Shown here in pieces: positions 44,301-54,824 of a stretch of 64,000 nt of DNA. This stretch comes from Pilasporangium apinafurcum (Eukaryota > Oomycota > Peronosporomycetes > Pythiales > Pythiaceae). Made by a program: the position numbers and the translations under genes. The DNA is taken from positions 320,508 to 384,507 of the forward strand of contig BCKE01000009.1 in NCBI GenBank assembly GCA_001600495.1, written 5' to 3'. Each line of letters begins with the position of its first letter. Position 1 is the first letter of the stretch. Below the pieces are notes generated by a model, which was not told the DNA's origin, searched no databases, and saw only the letters and a program-made list of their open reading frames with translations.

Positions 44301-46384
44301 TGGACTCGCTTTCAGCCGCAGGAACAGATCCATATGGACTTCTTCAGATGGTACATGTGCTTTCATTGTCACTCAAGCAACTGGCGGCGACTTTTATTGC
44401 AGACGCAAAAGAGGAAGACACTCATCTTGATGCTCTATTTCAGGCAGTTTGGGGCGCCTATAGCGATTGTAAGTCCAAACCTGATGTGTTGACGCGTGCA
44501 GTGGTGTATTGCTTGTTCCAACCGGCTTTTCTTGTGTCGCGAGAACTCAGTGAAAAGGAAGACTCACTGATAAAACGCTGGTTTCACAAATTTTTGCGCT
44601 TTGGGGAAGTACATCGGCCGAATGTTGTGTTCCACCTCACCTGTCGCATGTGCCAGATTTGGCGAGCATTGCCTCACGCAGCGTTGTGGTTTGTTGAGGA
44701 AATCGCTGCGTTGGTGCTGTATAAAGAGCCGATTATCGATGAAAAGGAGCAATTAACGATGAACACAGGTGTTGTCGATAGCAATGATTCGCATGTGCAG
44801 CACAATAGAAACACAACTGGTTTGCAAGTAAAAAACAAATTTGTGCGGCTGATCGTGTTATCGTTCTTGGATGAAGTTTGTATCGACACAACGACAGCGG
44901 AAGACTCATCAAGCGAAAAGCAGCTGATGAACGCGCTCATTCTCCATTTATTGGCGCTGAATTTGACTGAGGAGTGGCAGAAACCGCATATGATTAATAG
45001 CGACGGCTTTGGTCTCAAAATCCGTTGTTGGCAGACGCTCTGCGTGCTCAGTAAACACGTGAGCTCTAGTATTATCGATGCTGTGAGCAAGCGACTATGG
45101 AAAGCCATGCTGGTACCGCATTTACCAGCCGTTCGTCACTATCTTGAGATTTTTGGCATGCGCATGGTGATGCGTTTCCCTGTCCTGACACTGAAGACTC
45201 ACGTCTTGCCACTCCTTAACAATTTTAATCTGACGCCGCAGGTAGGGGCATCGTTGTTGCTGGTCTGTGGGTACGCAATGCACTACCATTTGGAGCAAAC
45301 ACTGGCGAGTGATCACGAATTGTGTGAACTGATATTGGAAGGGATACTCCCGTGGCTCAACGCGTCCCATGGTCATACACGCGTGCTCGTTCAGTTTCTG
45401 TTGGGTGTGTTGCTGCCACGCTATCTACATCAGCAACATAGCAAGCAAACCACGATGATAGATCTCAAATTTTTGCAGCAAACTGCCAAGTATCTGAGCG
45501 AAAACAAGGACACGAAACGCATGCATCGCCGCCAAGCCAAGCAATTGGAAACCTTCCGTCCTGAATTTGAATCATCACTGCTTGGGATTTTGTCATCATC
45601 GGTCCTCAACGAATTCCAGGAGCTTTTTCCACGTGAGGACGTACTGGTTTTTAGTTCGCAAATGAAGGAAACGATCAACGAACTCTTTGCACAATATCAA
45701 CGCGAACATTTCTCGAACGACATGGCATTGAATAGCAAAACGACGGCTGAAGCGGCACAAGCCAAGTTAGCAGCAACGACCACCGCGCCATTGAACATAC
45801 AGCGCAAAATCGACACAAACCCGATCCTCTTGTTAGATGACAGTGTGCTGCCCGTAGCGATGCAAGACCGGGACGAGAAGCTGCCCGATCTCAACATACG
45901 CAACAAGAAGAGACAGCAAGTCATCCTCTGCGCCAGTTTGGTCGACAAAATCCCAAATCTCGCGGGGCTAGCACGAACTTGTGAGATCTTTAACGCGCAG
46001 AAACTTGTTGTCCCGAATCTACGCGTTTGTGAGGACGACATGTTTGCCACCATCAGTGTTACCGCCAACAAGTGGATGCCAATCGAGGAAGTCAAGCCAA
46101 ACAGCGATGATTTACTGATAGCACTGCAAAGATGGAAAAGCGAGGGCTACGTGATTGTTGCGGTCGAACAAACGGCGTCAAGCGTATGCTTATCGACCTA
46201 TCAATTCCCTGAGAAGATGGTGATCGTGTTGGGTAAAGAGCGTGAAGGCATTCCAGTTGATATCCTACAAATGGTCGACGTGTGCGTGGAGATTCCACAA
46301 TTTGGATTGATCCGTTCACTGAACGTACACGTCAGTGGTGCCATCTTGCTTTGGGAGTACACGCAGCAGCAAATGCTGCGATAG
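41336..46384 (+). CDS. TARBP1/Trm3-like tRNA (guanosine-18-2'-O)-methyltransferase
   Basis: Intronless, 1682 aa. The last 170 residues are a SpoU/TrmH (SPOUT) domain. RQQVILCASLVDKIPNLAGL with ARTCEIF is motif 1, KMVIVLGKEREGIP is motif 2 and RSLNVHVSGAILLWEY is motif 3, together forming the knotted SAM site. The preceding 1450 residues are helical HEAT/ARM-like repeats. This architecture (long helical N-terminus, SpoU C-terminus) is that of yeast Trm3 and human TARBP1, which 2'-O-methylate G18 in the tRNA D-loop. Length and order agree with TARBP1 (about 1620 aa). The ATG at 41336 is the first in frame and follows the shared promoter. Confidence 0.92.
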   Translation: MAQDHGAAFLRQIANVWARWNSQQHDNRSSDVVDTETQYELLTMGLVATLTDEQLHFLAGPESVANGRDFLLTFVLNWEDDYTRDAKQFHFTLVVAVKLLEERVRRQHDVNNSNFNTAVPRPVVTMLLSLLRFQRYQLVHRVALTMLKRLFDVFDSKELCEVVGDQLYAMLMQEVVPSTDGFSNTQVERTDDDNKSADSVSYVSLCNVVQVLLQEYATSDTESCARERLLGQIQDIFVKAVGSYNESPSFLRAISMHLVPSVVQINPEMIGNLASLAAETWQTASTVKTNNTSTLLYLVCLLMPRDPTLVCNVGLQHMISFALAQEDSLMRKQGMYALKIALSHYTLEASTSSHEAEIWQSFITASEVIQMHQEQHLIEQVWPQVEHLIDSSLVSVQETLGSSPLPSSWPVRFSFEWIQSLLVRVFSHDNPVVRRLFLSNFMTTCANRWRPALQSGNQKKSRAISQSTIDPGSSLACEPSFHKFVFHHLLHTVNDPMLYKSSNKEAFQSLLTKFLALYLTFQLSVYKKTHDKTNSDESTQRGLLNDYVNAVHEAIFGEAADGHSPEALLSMLQVFQDDDLQSAMKTVTSANCLLDEAAVDQLRFIINVHVVQSFPHAIRVKTFAALQNVLTGGFTPMSVFPLRSLARILLVFPANSLTACNGTAFLSILRWLSTDHDCEEKFRRSVSQAVCSFLKKKHDNNHDPGMQLSAEQLSRLLLFTAELGDDIERKSATLRLSFALLTEGITKDEVDDCQLILLVGKIEEEISELIEATHYVNGIGSDPQFRFDFKPSSFYYILHDGNDRHKGEEQPFSCFFLFHTGLTLAQKWLKNAQAASTDDDGPNAEDEENEHAIMTSSATVMTQMATYSMEEVGDLRCMNELNTFCNSLKLVVSGDNATDANKQTIAMRFLAIVSAQTKAIDSLEVFQGATMLPFLHDARLTRRAHHGSKQLSRCTVVFSTNKWMLIYHTLLASSYVPTSTLHDIFMECLDSLSAAGTDPYGLLQMVHVLSLSLKQLAATFIADAKEEDTHLDALFQAVWGAYSDCKSKPDVLTRAVVYCLFQPAFLVSRELSEKEDSLIKRWFHKFLRFGEVHRPNVVFHLTCRMCQIWRALPHAALWFVEEIAALVLYKEPIIDEKEQLTMNTGVVDSNDSHVQHNRNTTGLQVKNKFVRLIVLSFLDEVCIDTTTAEDSSSEKQLMNALILHLLALNLTEEWQKPHMINSDGFGLKIRCWQTLCVLSKHVSSSIIDAVSKRLWKAMLVPHLPAVRHYLEIFGMRMVMRFPVLTLKTHVLPLLNNFNLTPQVGASLLLVCGYAMHYHLEQTLASDHELCELILEGILPWLNASHGHTRVLVQFLLGVLLPRYLHQQHSKQTTMIDLKFLQQTAKYLSENKDTKRMHRRQAKQLETFRPEFESSLLGILSSSVLNEFQELFPREDVLVFSSQMKETINELFAQYQREHFSNDMALNSKTTAEAAQAKLAATTTAPLNIQRKIDTNPILLLDDSVLPVAMQDRDEKLPDLNIRNKKRQQVILCASLVDKIPNLAGLARTCEIFNAQKLVVPNLRVCEDDMFATISVTANKWMPIEEVKPNSDDLLIALQRWKSEGYVIVAVEQTASSVCLSTYQFPEKMVIVLGKEREGIPVDILQMVDVCVEIPQFGLIRSLNVHVSGAILLWEYTQQQMLR

Positions 46385-46564
46385 ATGAGGAGAACTAGAT
46401 TGAAAAAATAGATTGCAAGTACCAAAGTTATGGGTGGTTTAATTCCTCTATCCGATATCTATACCGACCACCATCACCTTAACCCAAGTCGGACGGTTTG
46501 ATTGAGGGGATCTGAATGGAATTGCCACAGAAAAAGGATTGATTGATCACAGAAAAGCATAACA

Positions 46565-48297
46565 TTAGCGGCAATGTGAAAGATGGCCACGCAGCGCCGA
46601 CGGATTTTCCTTGACTTTCTTGCCAATGATCATCATCGTCTCCGAGGATTTGGTGTGCTTAGAGGGAATTGAAGCTGATGATGTGCGAGCTGATGCCAAT
46701 GGTCGATTGTTCAGTGCAGGAGCAGATTGTGACGGTGGCCCTGGAAGATCCAACTAATAGGACAAAGAACGTGTGAGTAGGTGATATATTGAGCGTAGGT
46801 TCGATCAAAGCTCCTCTGAACGGTACAAGTATGATTACATGGAGGGTATTTGGTGCTTTAGCTTGCTGAATAATGTGAACAGGCTTATGCATTGGTAGTC
46901 GCTGCTGACGGTGCAGCTGGTGCCGTTGAACAGAGAGAATCTATCACCGATGATTGCTGGTTAGTGAGGTGAAATAACCGGTCACGACCCGTATAGGTAT
47001 TTAAGGTACTTACGTGCGCAATTTTGGCTCGACTGGTTGGAAAACCGGAGGTTTGTTTGGCCGTTTTCACGCCATCATCATGAACTGCTGATTTCTGAGG
47101 TGCTAGTTGGATGCACATTGCTTTTGAATCGATCGGTGCTGGTGGTGGCAATAGCAGGGTTGGAACGTTCGCGTCTGGCGCCGGTTCTTGTGTTAATGTA
47201 GACACACTGACCTCGCTCGGGGTTGCAGCACTCAGCACGGAAACACTCTTGGAGGTTATCTTGAAGTTGGATTGCAGTAACTCTAACACCTCATGGATAG
47301 TGGGTCTCTTGTATTGGTCTTTCAGCAGCATCTTCGAGACGAGATCCCTCGTTGCATCTGAGATGTGAGAGCCTAACGGGTTGTAGGTGCCTTGTGTGAT
47401 CTTCATGACCACTGCTGGATACGAAGGCGCCACGAAAGGGGACTTCCAGGTCAAGAGCTCATAAAGAATACATCCCAGCGACCAAACATCAGTCGGATAG
47501 CTATGCGGCTCGTCTTCGAGAATCTCTGGACTCATGTACAACGGTGAACCGACCACGGTAGACGCCATGGAGGATGGACTCAGCAGTACCTTGGACGTGC
47601 CAAAATCCCCTACAACGACTCGTCCATCTTGAAAGAGGAACATGTTTCTTGTTTTGAGATCGCGATGAAGGATGTTGTTTGTGTGAAGGAATTGTACTCC
47701 TAACACAATCTACAATTGCAAGCGATGTGATAAATGTGATGCAAGTTCGATCGAGTAGATGATCGTGTATACCTGTGTGAAGAGCTCCAATGCTCGTTGT
47801 TCGTCTGGTTTTTCATGGCAATGCATTTGGATATAGCTGTCCAAATCACCGCCGTCGGCGTATTCTAACACAAGTGAGAGTTTTCGGTTTGGAATTTCCG
47901 AGAAAGCTTCGATGAATCTGATGACATGGTGGTGCTGTGGGAGGCGTTGGAGTAATTCCACTTCAGCAAGACATCCGTTGCTGTGAACATCCACATGTTT
48001 ATGTGCTAATAATCGGCTGGGACTAATACAAGTAGGTGTAATGTAAACTCACCGTTCTACCGGTGATAGGAAATCCAACTGCACTTCTTTCATGCACAAA
48101 GGCAGCCCATCGGCTAACCGTTCACATAGGAAGACCTGACAAGATGAGCACACCACCGACAAACAACGTTTCATCATTCAATTTGTAAGGACTTCCGGCC
48201 ATCAAGTCTTAAAACCACGTACGTCTCCAAATGCTCCTTTACCGATTTGCTGGAGCACCTTGTATGTATCTCTAGATTTGATAGGAATGTCAAGCAT
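46565..48297 (-). CDS. NEK-like serine/threonine protein kinase
   Basis: Minus-strand exons 48223-48297, 48053-48135, 47773-47980 and 47014-47709, plus a probable last exon 46565-46753 (LDLPGPPSQSAPALNN). Kinase motifs in order: glycine loop QIGKGAFGDVFL, catalytic Lys in CMKEVQL, LVLEYADGGDLDSYI, HRDLKTRNMFL, DFGTSK, GSPLYMSPEIL, DVWSLGCILYELL and the terminal KRPTIHEVLELL. The GDL..YI hinge and YMSPE are characteristic of NIMA-related kinases. The tail is Ser/Pro/Ala-rich. The 3' end is uncertain: the open frame also continues past 47014 to a stop at 46885, so alternative ends are possible. It is shorter than most NEKs, with only a brief regulatory tail. Likely roles in the family are cilia or cell-cycle control. 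Confidence 0.85.
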
Positions 48298-48500
48298 CTC
48301 TTTCTCTAAGTGACGTGATGGAATCTGGCCATCGCACAATCATATCATCTGCAGCATCAAAGTAGTACATCTATTTATATATAACTTCCTCAATCTTCCC
48401 ATCACAACTAATCCATCAGCTGCTCGTTGGCAAAAGAGTAAAACTCAGAAAAAACAAACAGCTCTAACTTGCTTTTTAGTGAATATGCTTCGTGTTGAAT

Positions 48501-49728
48501 TCAAAGAGACCGCAAGGCGTCGCCACCACTTTGGAAGCATTTGATCGTATTCTCTAACAGTTTAAATGGAATCGCAAGCTGCTCGCGTAGTGGTACAAGT
48601 CCATGACATTGACGTTGCACTGTAAGCTGTTTGCATCATGTATAGCCAACCATGTGAGCTCCATATCATCAGTTTATCTCATCAGACATCCATGGAGATA
48701 TCGACTTCTACGCACCGTTCCATGAACATCTTTGCAGTATCCGCTAGCAAGGGGTGTAACAGCGAAGACGACAGTCGCGATGTCGTCAATAGCTGGGTTC
48801 TAAAGCGCAGTTGAAGCAAAAAAATGGCAATTAGAGACCATCGATGCATGCAACATAGCTACATAGACAGTGATCATACAAGCGCCACTTCATCCAACAA
48901 GGCTGTAGAATCCGTATCAGCATGACTCAACACAATCACGTTCGCCATTCCCTGGAACAAATAACGACGTTAGTCGTTTTGTGTTCAATCGCTGATAATC
49001 AGTTGCGAATACATGAAAGTGAGAGAGTCTTAGGCGGCCTACATGTTGTGTATGCGTCAATGTCTTGCAACGCCGGACAAAATTGATCACTGCTCTCACG
49101 CCAAAGCGCCACTTCAGCGCGCTTAGATCATCTATTACTATCGAAACCGGCTCGGGCTGTACGCCTGAAGGATCTTTTCCATTGCGTTTCCCACAGTGGG
49201 CAGCAATTGCGTCAAAGAGCTCTAGCAGATTCATGCTTCCAGCCCCACAGGAAGATGTGGTCTGAAATCCATCCAGCACATGCAACTTGCGTTTCTCTTC
49301 CATTGCCACAAAATTGACACCCTGTGATCCACCAATGATGGCACGTAGACATAAGAAATGGAAGTACATGACTCACCAATCTCGATGATAGATCAATTGA
49401 ATTGCGTAGAGAGCATAAACATACCAATTTCCGTCCTACTGCTGTGTAGTGTTCCTTGGACTGCGCAAAATTGACGAAACATACGCAGTGGCCTACAAAA
49501 TATAGCCATTTTGCAGAACAATAAGCTGATCAGCAAGCAACTCATGGTTCCATTTCACCACAAGAAGCTAACTCTCAAACCTGCTTTCAGAAAAAGCGCC
49601 ACAAAATGATGCACCAGAAACGAGCCGCTCGCATCCACAGCATCGTGGATCGCCACCAATTGTCCGCGTGGAGCTGTCGCAGGCGCCCACGCCAGGTCTT
49701 CACTCAGGTGATACAGTGAGTCTGCCAT
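48501..49728 (-). CDS. ELP6: Elongator complex subunit ELP6
   Basis: Six exons on the minus strand: 49581-49728, 49425-49492, 49043-49321, 48880-48951, 48688-48799 and 48501-48619; every phase agrees and the product is 265 aa, the usual ELP6 length. Landmarks are LVAIHDAVDASGSFLVHHFV (a RecA-like fold start with no Walker A), CVCFVNFAQSKEHYTAVGRK, VSIVIDDLSALKWRFG, VIVLSHADTDS, and AVTPLASGYCKDVHGTV. ELP4-5-6 form a RecA-like hexameric ring of Elongator, which modifies wobble uridines of tRNA. A missing P-loop is normal for ELP6. It is divergent from POLR3K across a 236-base promoter. Confidence 0.85.
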
Positions 49729-49964
49729 CAATCAATTGATGCTTTGCCTTGTCGATTGTTGCCAATGCGAAAAGGTATGTATAGTTCGTATCTATTGGCT
49801 GAAATATTTGCTTATCACATTATAATTAATATTTATTGGATATTAATAAATTAATCCCATTTTTTCGTCCAATGAAAACGCGTGAAGAACGCTGGTCGCA
49901 ATCGTAGAGCTACAGAACCTCAATAACACCAGTGATCCCAAAGCAACACGAATAACCAAGCAAC
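49729..49964. promoter_or_regulatory. Divergent ELP6/POLR3K promoter with four CCAAT boxes
   Basis: CCAAT or ATTGG occurs at 49762-49766, 49794-49798, 49835-49839 and 49869-49873. One is within CTATTGGCTGAAAT, close to strings at 37531 and 52690. The rest of the region is AT-rich. Confidence 0.55.
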
Positions 49965-50433
49965 ATGCACTTCTGCCCAAGCTGCGGTAACATCTTACTC
50001 GTCGAACCAGATGTAAAATTCTCCTTCTACTCTTAAACTACTCTTTCAATTAGCACGTGCAACTCACACATACTCTTCTGCTGACTCTTTTGCAGTCCGA
50101 CGGCATGCGCTTCTTCTGCCAAACGTGTCCATATTTGTTCCAGATCAACGACAAAGTCGAGAAGAAAGTGCCACTGCAACGCAAACAGGTGGATGACGTG
50201 CTCGGCGGTGATCAGGCATGGGAAAATGTCGACCAAACAGAGAGTATGTCAGCACTTATTTATTGGTTATCTGTAAATTTATGCTTACTGCCTCTTTCTG
50301 ATGCCACCTAGCTCGCTGTCCTCACTGTGAATACACGAAGGCATACTTTATGCAGATCCAGATCCGGTCAGCTGATGAACCGACGACCACGTTCTATAAA
50401 TGCGTGCAGTGCAAGAAGCAATGGAACGATTAA
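49965..50433 (+). CDS. POLR3K: RNA polymerase III subunit RPC10/RPC11
   Basis: Three exons: 49965-50012, 50096-50243 and 50312-50433, 105 aa, matching the family length of about 108. The N-terminal zinc ribbon is FCPSCGNILLVEPD with MRFFCQTCPYLF; the C-terminal TFIIS-like ribbon is RCPHCEYTKAYFMQIQIRSA, then DEPTTTFYKCVQCKKQW. The acidic-loop residues DE just after RSA are the hallmark that stimulates RNA cleavage and termination by Pol III. It is one of the firmest identifications in the window. Confidence 0.95.
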
Positions 50434-50561
50434 ACGACAAGCATGGCATGGAGTCAGCCAACCACATCATAGAGACAGCATATGACCACCTTTCATACAT
50501 GTTCATTCATTCGTCCAGCAGCTATGATCCCTCTTTCTCTGCCTGGTATTCTCTTATCTAC

Positions 50562-52466
50562 TCATTGACCGAACCGCTTGTACCGTCGACAATTATCGCA
50601 CGTGCCATTACAATCCGAGCGCTGGAACGTCTGTCCGAAATAAGCCACCAGCAGTTTGCGGCGACAACTACTTTCATCCTCACAATACTCAGCCATATCC
50701 TTCAGTTTCTCGAGGTGTACTGCACGTGTCTTGGCCGTCATGCCTTTCTGCGGCAAGTAAAGGATACTGCGCATCTTGGAGACATCGCGACTACTATAGA
50801 ACAAAATGCATTGCGACGGTTTACCATCACGCCCCGCTCGACCAGCTTCCTGATAATACCCCTCGATGGATTTGGCCACGGAGTAATGGATTACATAGCG
50901 AACGTCAGCCTTGTTGATGCCCATGCCGTACGCAATCGTCGCACATACGATGCTCAATTCTCCATTCTGCCAGGCTTCTTGAACAAGCTGACGATCAATG
51001 TTCGACTGACCCGCATGGTAAAAATCTGCGCTCAACCCTCGATCAAACAAGTAATTTGCTACGTCTTCACACTCTTTCTTGGTCATGCAGTAGACGATTC
51101 CCACGGCATTACGTGGGAATGTCGTCAAAATCAACTGGAAAAGCGCCTCCATTGCTTTCTTCTCGACAAATGGCTTCTCCCGCACCTCAAAGCTCAAGTT
51201 CGGGCGATTAAAATTCATAGAAAATACTTGTGCCTTGGAAATCTTCAGCGATCGCTGCACACCCTGGATCACTTTGGGTGGAGCGGTTGCAGTGAGTGCC
51301 ATGACCGGTACATCAGGGAATGTGCCCTTCAGCATCCCAAGCTTACTGTACTCTGGCCGGAAATCGTGGCCCCACTGGCTCACGCAATGTGCTTCGTCGA
51401 TTACAAACCGAGCAAGCATGCCCTACAGAATTGAGCAAAAATAACAAACAAAAAGTCAGCGTACATGGAAGAAAACACGCGATTCACGTCATTCAAGTAA
51501 TTTTTTTCGTACATTTGTGTGTAGGATCTCAAGCAGCTCCATCATTTCCATCGATTTGACAATCTTCTCTGGTGTCACATAAAGTAACTTTACAGTCGGT
51601 TGCGGACGGCGCAGCTCCCGCATGATTGCGCGCTTGAGCGTTAAGTTCGTCTGGCTGGACAAATATGCCGCTGGGATGCCACATGTTGGATTACGCACAA
51701 GTGCCGTAACTTGATCCTGAATTAGCGACAGCAAAGGTGAGACAACGATAGTCACCCCTGGTGTCAACACCGCCGGCAACTGGTAGCAGAGACTCTTGCC
51801 GCCACCCGTGGGCATAAGCACAAAACAATCCTCTTTCCGCATCGTGGCTTCGATGACCTCGCGTTGGTTCTTGCGGAAGGAGTCGTTGTTGAACACTAAT
51901 TTGTTTGCGCGAGCTAATAGATCGGTTGAAGTATTGGATTTGGTCGAGCGATTCGAGAAAAAAGACGAATTTGTCACATTTCCAGCCGCTGCTGTTGTCG
52001 TCGTTATATCACCTCCGTTGTTGCTTGTATATGCTGGTCTTGTTGAGTTTCTCGTGGGCGGTGGTGGCATAAGACTATCAGGTCGTGAGCGTTTTCTCGA
52101 CTTGATTGTTGAATGCTTTTGCGAATATATCAAATCGAGCGCTGTTGTTGTTGTAGTACCAGTCGTGTTGGGCTCACGATTTTCTTCGCCGATAATTCTC
52201 GTATATGCTACGCCGACGTCATCATTATCACCATCATCATCATCGTCTTCATAGAATGATCGCTTTTTCTGCTTCCCTGTTATGGTCGTTCTTCTGTTCT
52301 CATTATACTTTTGCTTGACACTTGATGATAGTGATGGTGATTTTGGCTTATTATCGTTCGTGAGATCGATTGCTTCGTTAGCAGTCTGTTTGAACGCTTG
52401 TGCCGCGGTCTGAAAATGCGCACTGACAGGCTGAAATGCCGCTTTCTGCCGCGTTACTCGCGCCAT
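50562..52466 (-). CDS. RecQ-family DNA helicase
   Basis: Two exons on the minus strand, 51513-52466 and 50562-51422, 604 aa. The first 170 residues are disordered (polar, with an acidic YEDDDDDGDNDD). Helicase motifs follow: FRKNQREVIEATM (motif 0), LMPTGGGKSLCYQLPA (I), VVSPLLSLIQDQ (Ia), VIDEAHCVSQWGHDFRPEY (II plus the RecQ aromatic loop), ALTATAPP (III), GIVYCMTKKECEDVANYL (IV), VCATIAYGMGINKADVRYV (V) and QEAGRAGRDG (VI). The RecQ zinc-binding segment CDNCRRYKRFG ends the protein, so there is no winged-helix or HRDC domain. It would unwind DNA during repair or replication. MARVTRQK is preferred as start. Confidence 0.93.
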
Positions 52467-52805
52467 ATTTTGCTGATTTAAAAAGTGGCTCACGCGCAGT
52501 AGATACAAGCTGATAGTTTCTTCGTTGGTTCTATTCGATATTCAACGTGTGACGAAGCAATTATCCAGAGAAATCCACACAGAAGTCAAGCAATCGCACG
52601 CGCGCGCATGCACGTTGACCTTTCCGCTAAATGATGAAAGTGAGTGCGCGCATCGACAGTTTTGGCGCGGACCGGTTAGAACTGTACTTTTATTGGCTAA
52701 AAATAGAACTAAAAAAGCTGTTATTCATATATTATTGGCCGAAAATTGGTGATTCACTCTCTTCATCAATGTCAACCCAATTGATCAAACCATTAATGCA
52801 CAAGC
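52467..52805. promoter_or_regulatory. Divergent RecQ/Hsp70 promoter with four CCAAT boxes
   Basis: CCAAT or ATTGG occurs at 52692-52696, 52734-52738, 52745-52749 and 52777-52781. The first is in TTATTGGCTAAAAAT, the third occurrence of this extended string in the window. A CA/GC-rich purine-pyrimidine stretch (CGCACGCGCGCGCATGCACG) lies near 52596. Confidence 0.55.
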
Positions 52806-54721
52806 ATGAACGAACAGCAGCTCGTGTATGAGAGTTGGGGCTGCGCGACCGACCGGTTCGCCGATGGATCACTCTGTATCGGTATCGATCTAGGAACGAC
52901 CAACTCTTGTGTTGGCATGTGGTACGTGGATAGGAACCATGTCAAGATTTTTAAAAACCCAGCAAGTTGTCGTGGGAGGACAACCCCCTCCGTTGTGCAT
53001 TTTCACGCCGAGAATGATCAAGTCACAGTGGGGAGAGCAGCAGTTGAAAGAGAAGAAAACCCTGTGGGAAACACTATCCGTGGTATCAAACGATTGATGG
53101 GGCAAAGGTGTGTTCTCAGACTTTGTAGCTTATCATTTCCTGTATTCCTACTGGTATTTATGTTTGTTTTTGTTTACTTTTTTGTGAAGATATGAGAGCA
53201 AAGCGGTGGACGTGGCGAATGCATTTGCAACGTACAAGCTTACACCAACAAAACATGGGAATGTAGCTGTGCAGGTCGCACGCAACAAATCTTCAAACGT
53301 GCTGGTGACACCGGAAGAAGTGTCGACGCATATCTTGACGGCCATGAAGCAGACTGCAGAGAGCTACTTTCCTGCTGGTCAGAAGCTCAACAACGTTGTT
53401 ATCACGGTACCAGCTTATTTCAACGATGCACAACGGAAAGCGACAATCACAAGTGCAACGATGGCGGGCTTCACGGCCATTCGCTTGCTAAACGAACCGA
53501 CGGCAGCGGCTATGGCCTATGGACTATTTCTTTCGGGCCAGAAAGTGGTGGTTGTCGTTGATTTCGGTGGTGGGACTTTAGATGTATCGCTGTTGAATAT
53601 TGAGGACGGACGGTTTGAAGTACTAGGGATTGGTGGCGATACGAACCTCGGTGGTGAAGATGTCACAAATGTGATTGTCGAGCACATCGTGGAGCAATTG
53701 GTCAAGCACCATAATGTCCAGCAATCAGGTTTAACGATGCACGATATGATCCAACTCAAACGCGCCGCGGAACAGGCCAAAATTGAGCTCTCAAATGAAG
53801 AGGCTGCGACAATCCAGATGCAGGATGTTGGTGGTGTGACTGTATTTGAATGCACTCTCACTCGACGCAAACTGGAGCTGCTTGCCGACAAGATCTGGAA
53901 AAAGTAAGTACTAGGAAGATATGCATCTTTCCAAACGAATAATTTGTTACTGACATGCATGTTTGTGGCGTCAGGTGTCTCCGAATCATCAATAGTGTTT
54001 TGAAAGAAGCTCAAATCGAGACGGTGGACGTGGATGAAGTGATCCTGGTGGGCGGATCGACTCGAATTCCCATCCTGCGCACCAAAATTTCCGAATTTTT
54101 CCATGGAAAGGTAAAAGCAGCAGTCCCTATATTTGTCAAACTGTGAAGATTGATGGTAATATTGTTTTATAGGAGCTTTGCATGTCAGTGAATGCAGACG
54201 AAGTGGTGTGTGAGGGTGCTGCGATTCAAGCCGCCATTTTGAGTGGCATGGATCGGCGCGTGTTCCGGGACGTTCTCATGATGGATGTTATTCCACTCCC
54301 AATCGGACTTGAGACTGCAGACGGCGGAATGGAAGTCATTTTGCCCAAGAACTCGCGAATTCCTGTCTCTGTAACGAAATATTTCCAAACGTATGAAGAC
54401 AACCAGCGCGGCTTGACCATTGAAGTCTACGAAGGCGAACACGCAATCGCGAAGGAAAACGACCATATCTGTTATTTCAATTTCGCCATTCCTCGCAACA
54501 AAATTGACAAAGCCGGCAAGTTTCTGCACCCTGTCACGTTTACGATGAATGCTAGTGGCGTCTTGCAGGTCCAGGCAGGCATTCACCACGATTCTGAGGA
54601 ACAGCCTATGTCCAAGACGGCCATCTTCCTCATGATCGCGTACATTATGGCGTTGTTTGGGTTGTATGTCTTTTTTCGTCTTTACTTTGCCGAGAATAGA
54701 GATATCACGTTAATAAACTAA
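52806..54721 (+). CDS. Hsp70-family chaperone with C-terminal membrane anchor and no lid
   Basis: Four exons: 52806-53107, 53190-53903, 53975-54110 and 54173-54721; 566 aa. The nucleotide-binding domain is complete: IGIDLGTTNSCVG (phosphate 1), NVVITVPAYFNDAQRKA, LLNEPTAAAMAYG, VVDFGGGTLDVSLL (phosphate 2) and EVILVGGSTRIP (adenosine site). A shortened beta-sandwich substrate domain follows (IPLPIGLETADGGMEVILPK). The alpha-helical lid is absent. Instead, a hydrophobic helix (about 534-556, AIFLMIAYIMALFGLYVFF) ends the protein, with only ten residues after it. There is no signal peptide and no EEVD or KDEL-type tail. This suggests a tail-anchored membrane Hsp70 facing the cytosol. Human HSPA13 is also lidless, but it lacks this type of anchor, as far as I recall. 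Confidence 0.88.
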
Positions 54722-54824
54722 AGATCATAGAAGAGAAAGTTGTGGTAACATGTAAATGATGCCAAATAGAGTAAGATGTATTGCCTGTTGATTTTTGTCG
54801 TAATTTATCACCTATTGGATATTG

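Noticed and set aside
46885-47013. Continuation of the kinase frame to a stop at 46885
   Set aside because: A strong GTAAGT donor at 47013 and a convincing downstream exon make this more likely intron, although it could be an alternative 3' end.
50400-51434. 344-codon open frame on the plus strand
   Set aside because: It is antisense to the RecQ helicase exon whose motifs are unmistakable; the plus-strand translation has no domain and begins inside the POLR3K last exon.
52590-52620. Alternating purine-pyrimidine stretch between RecQ and Hsp70
   Set aside because: Short, and not distinct enough from background to call a functional Z-DNA element.
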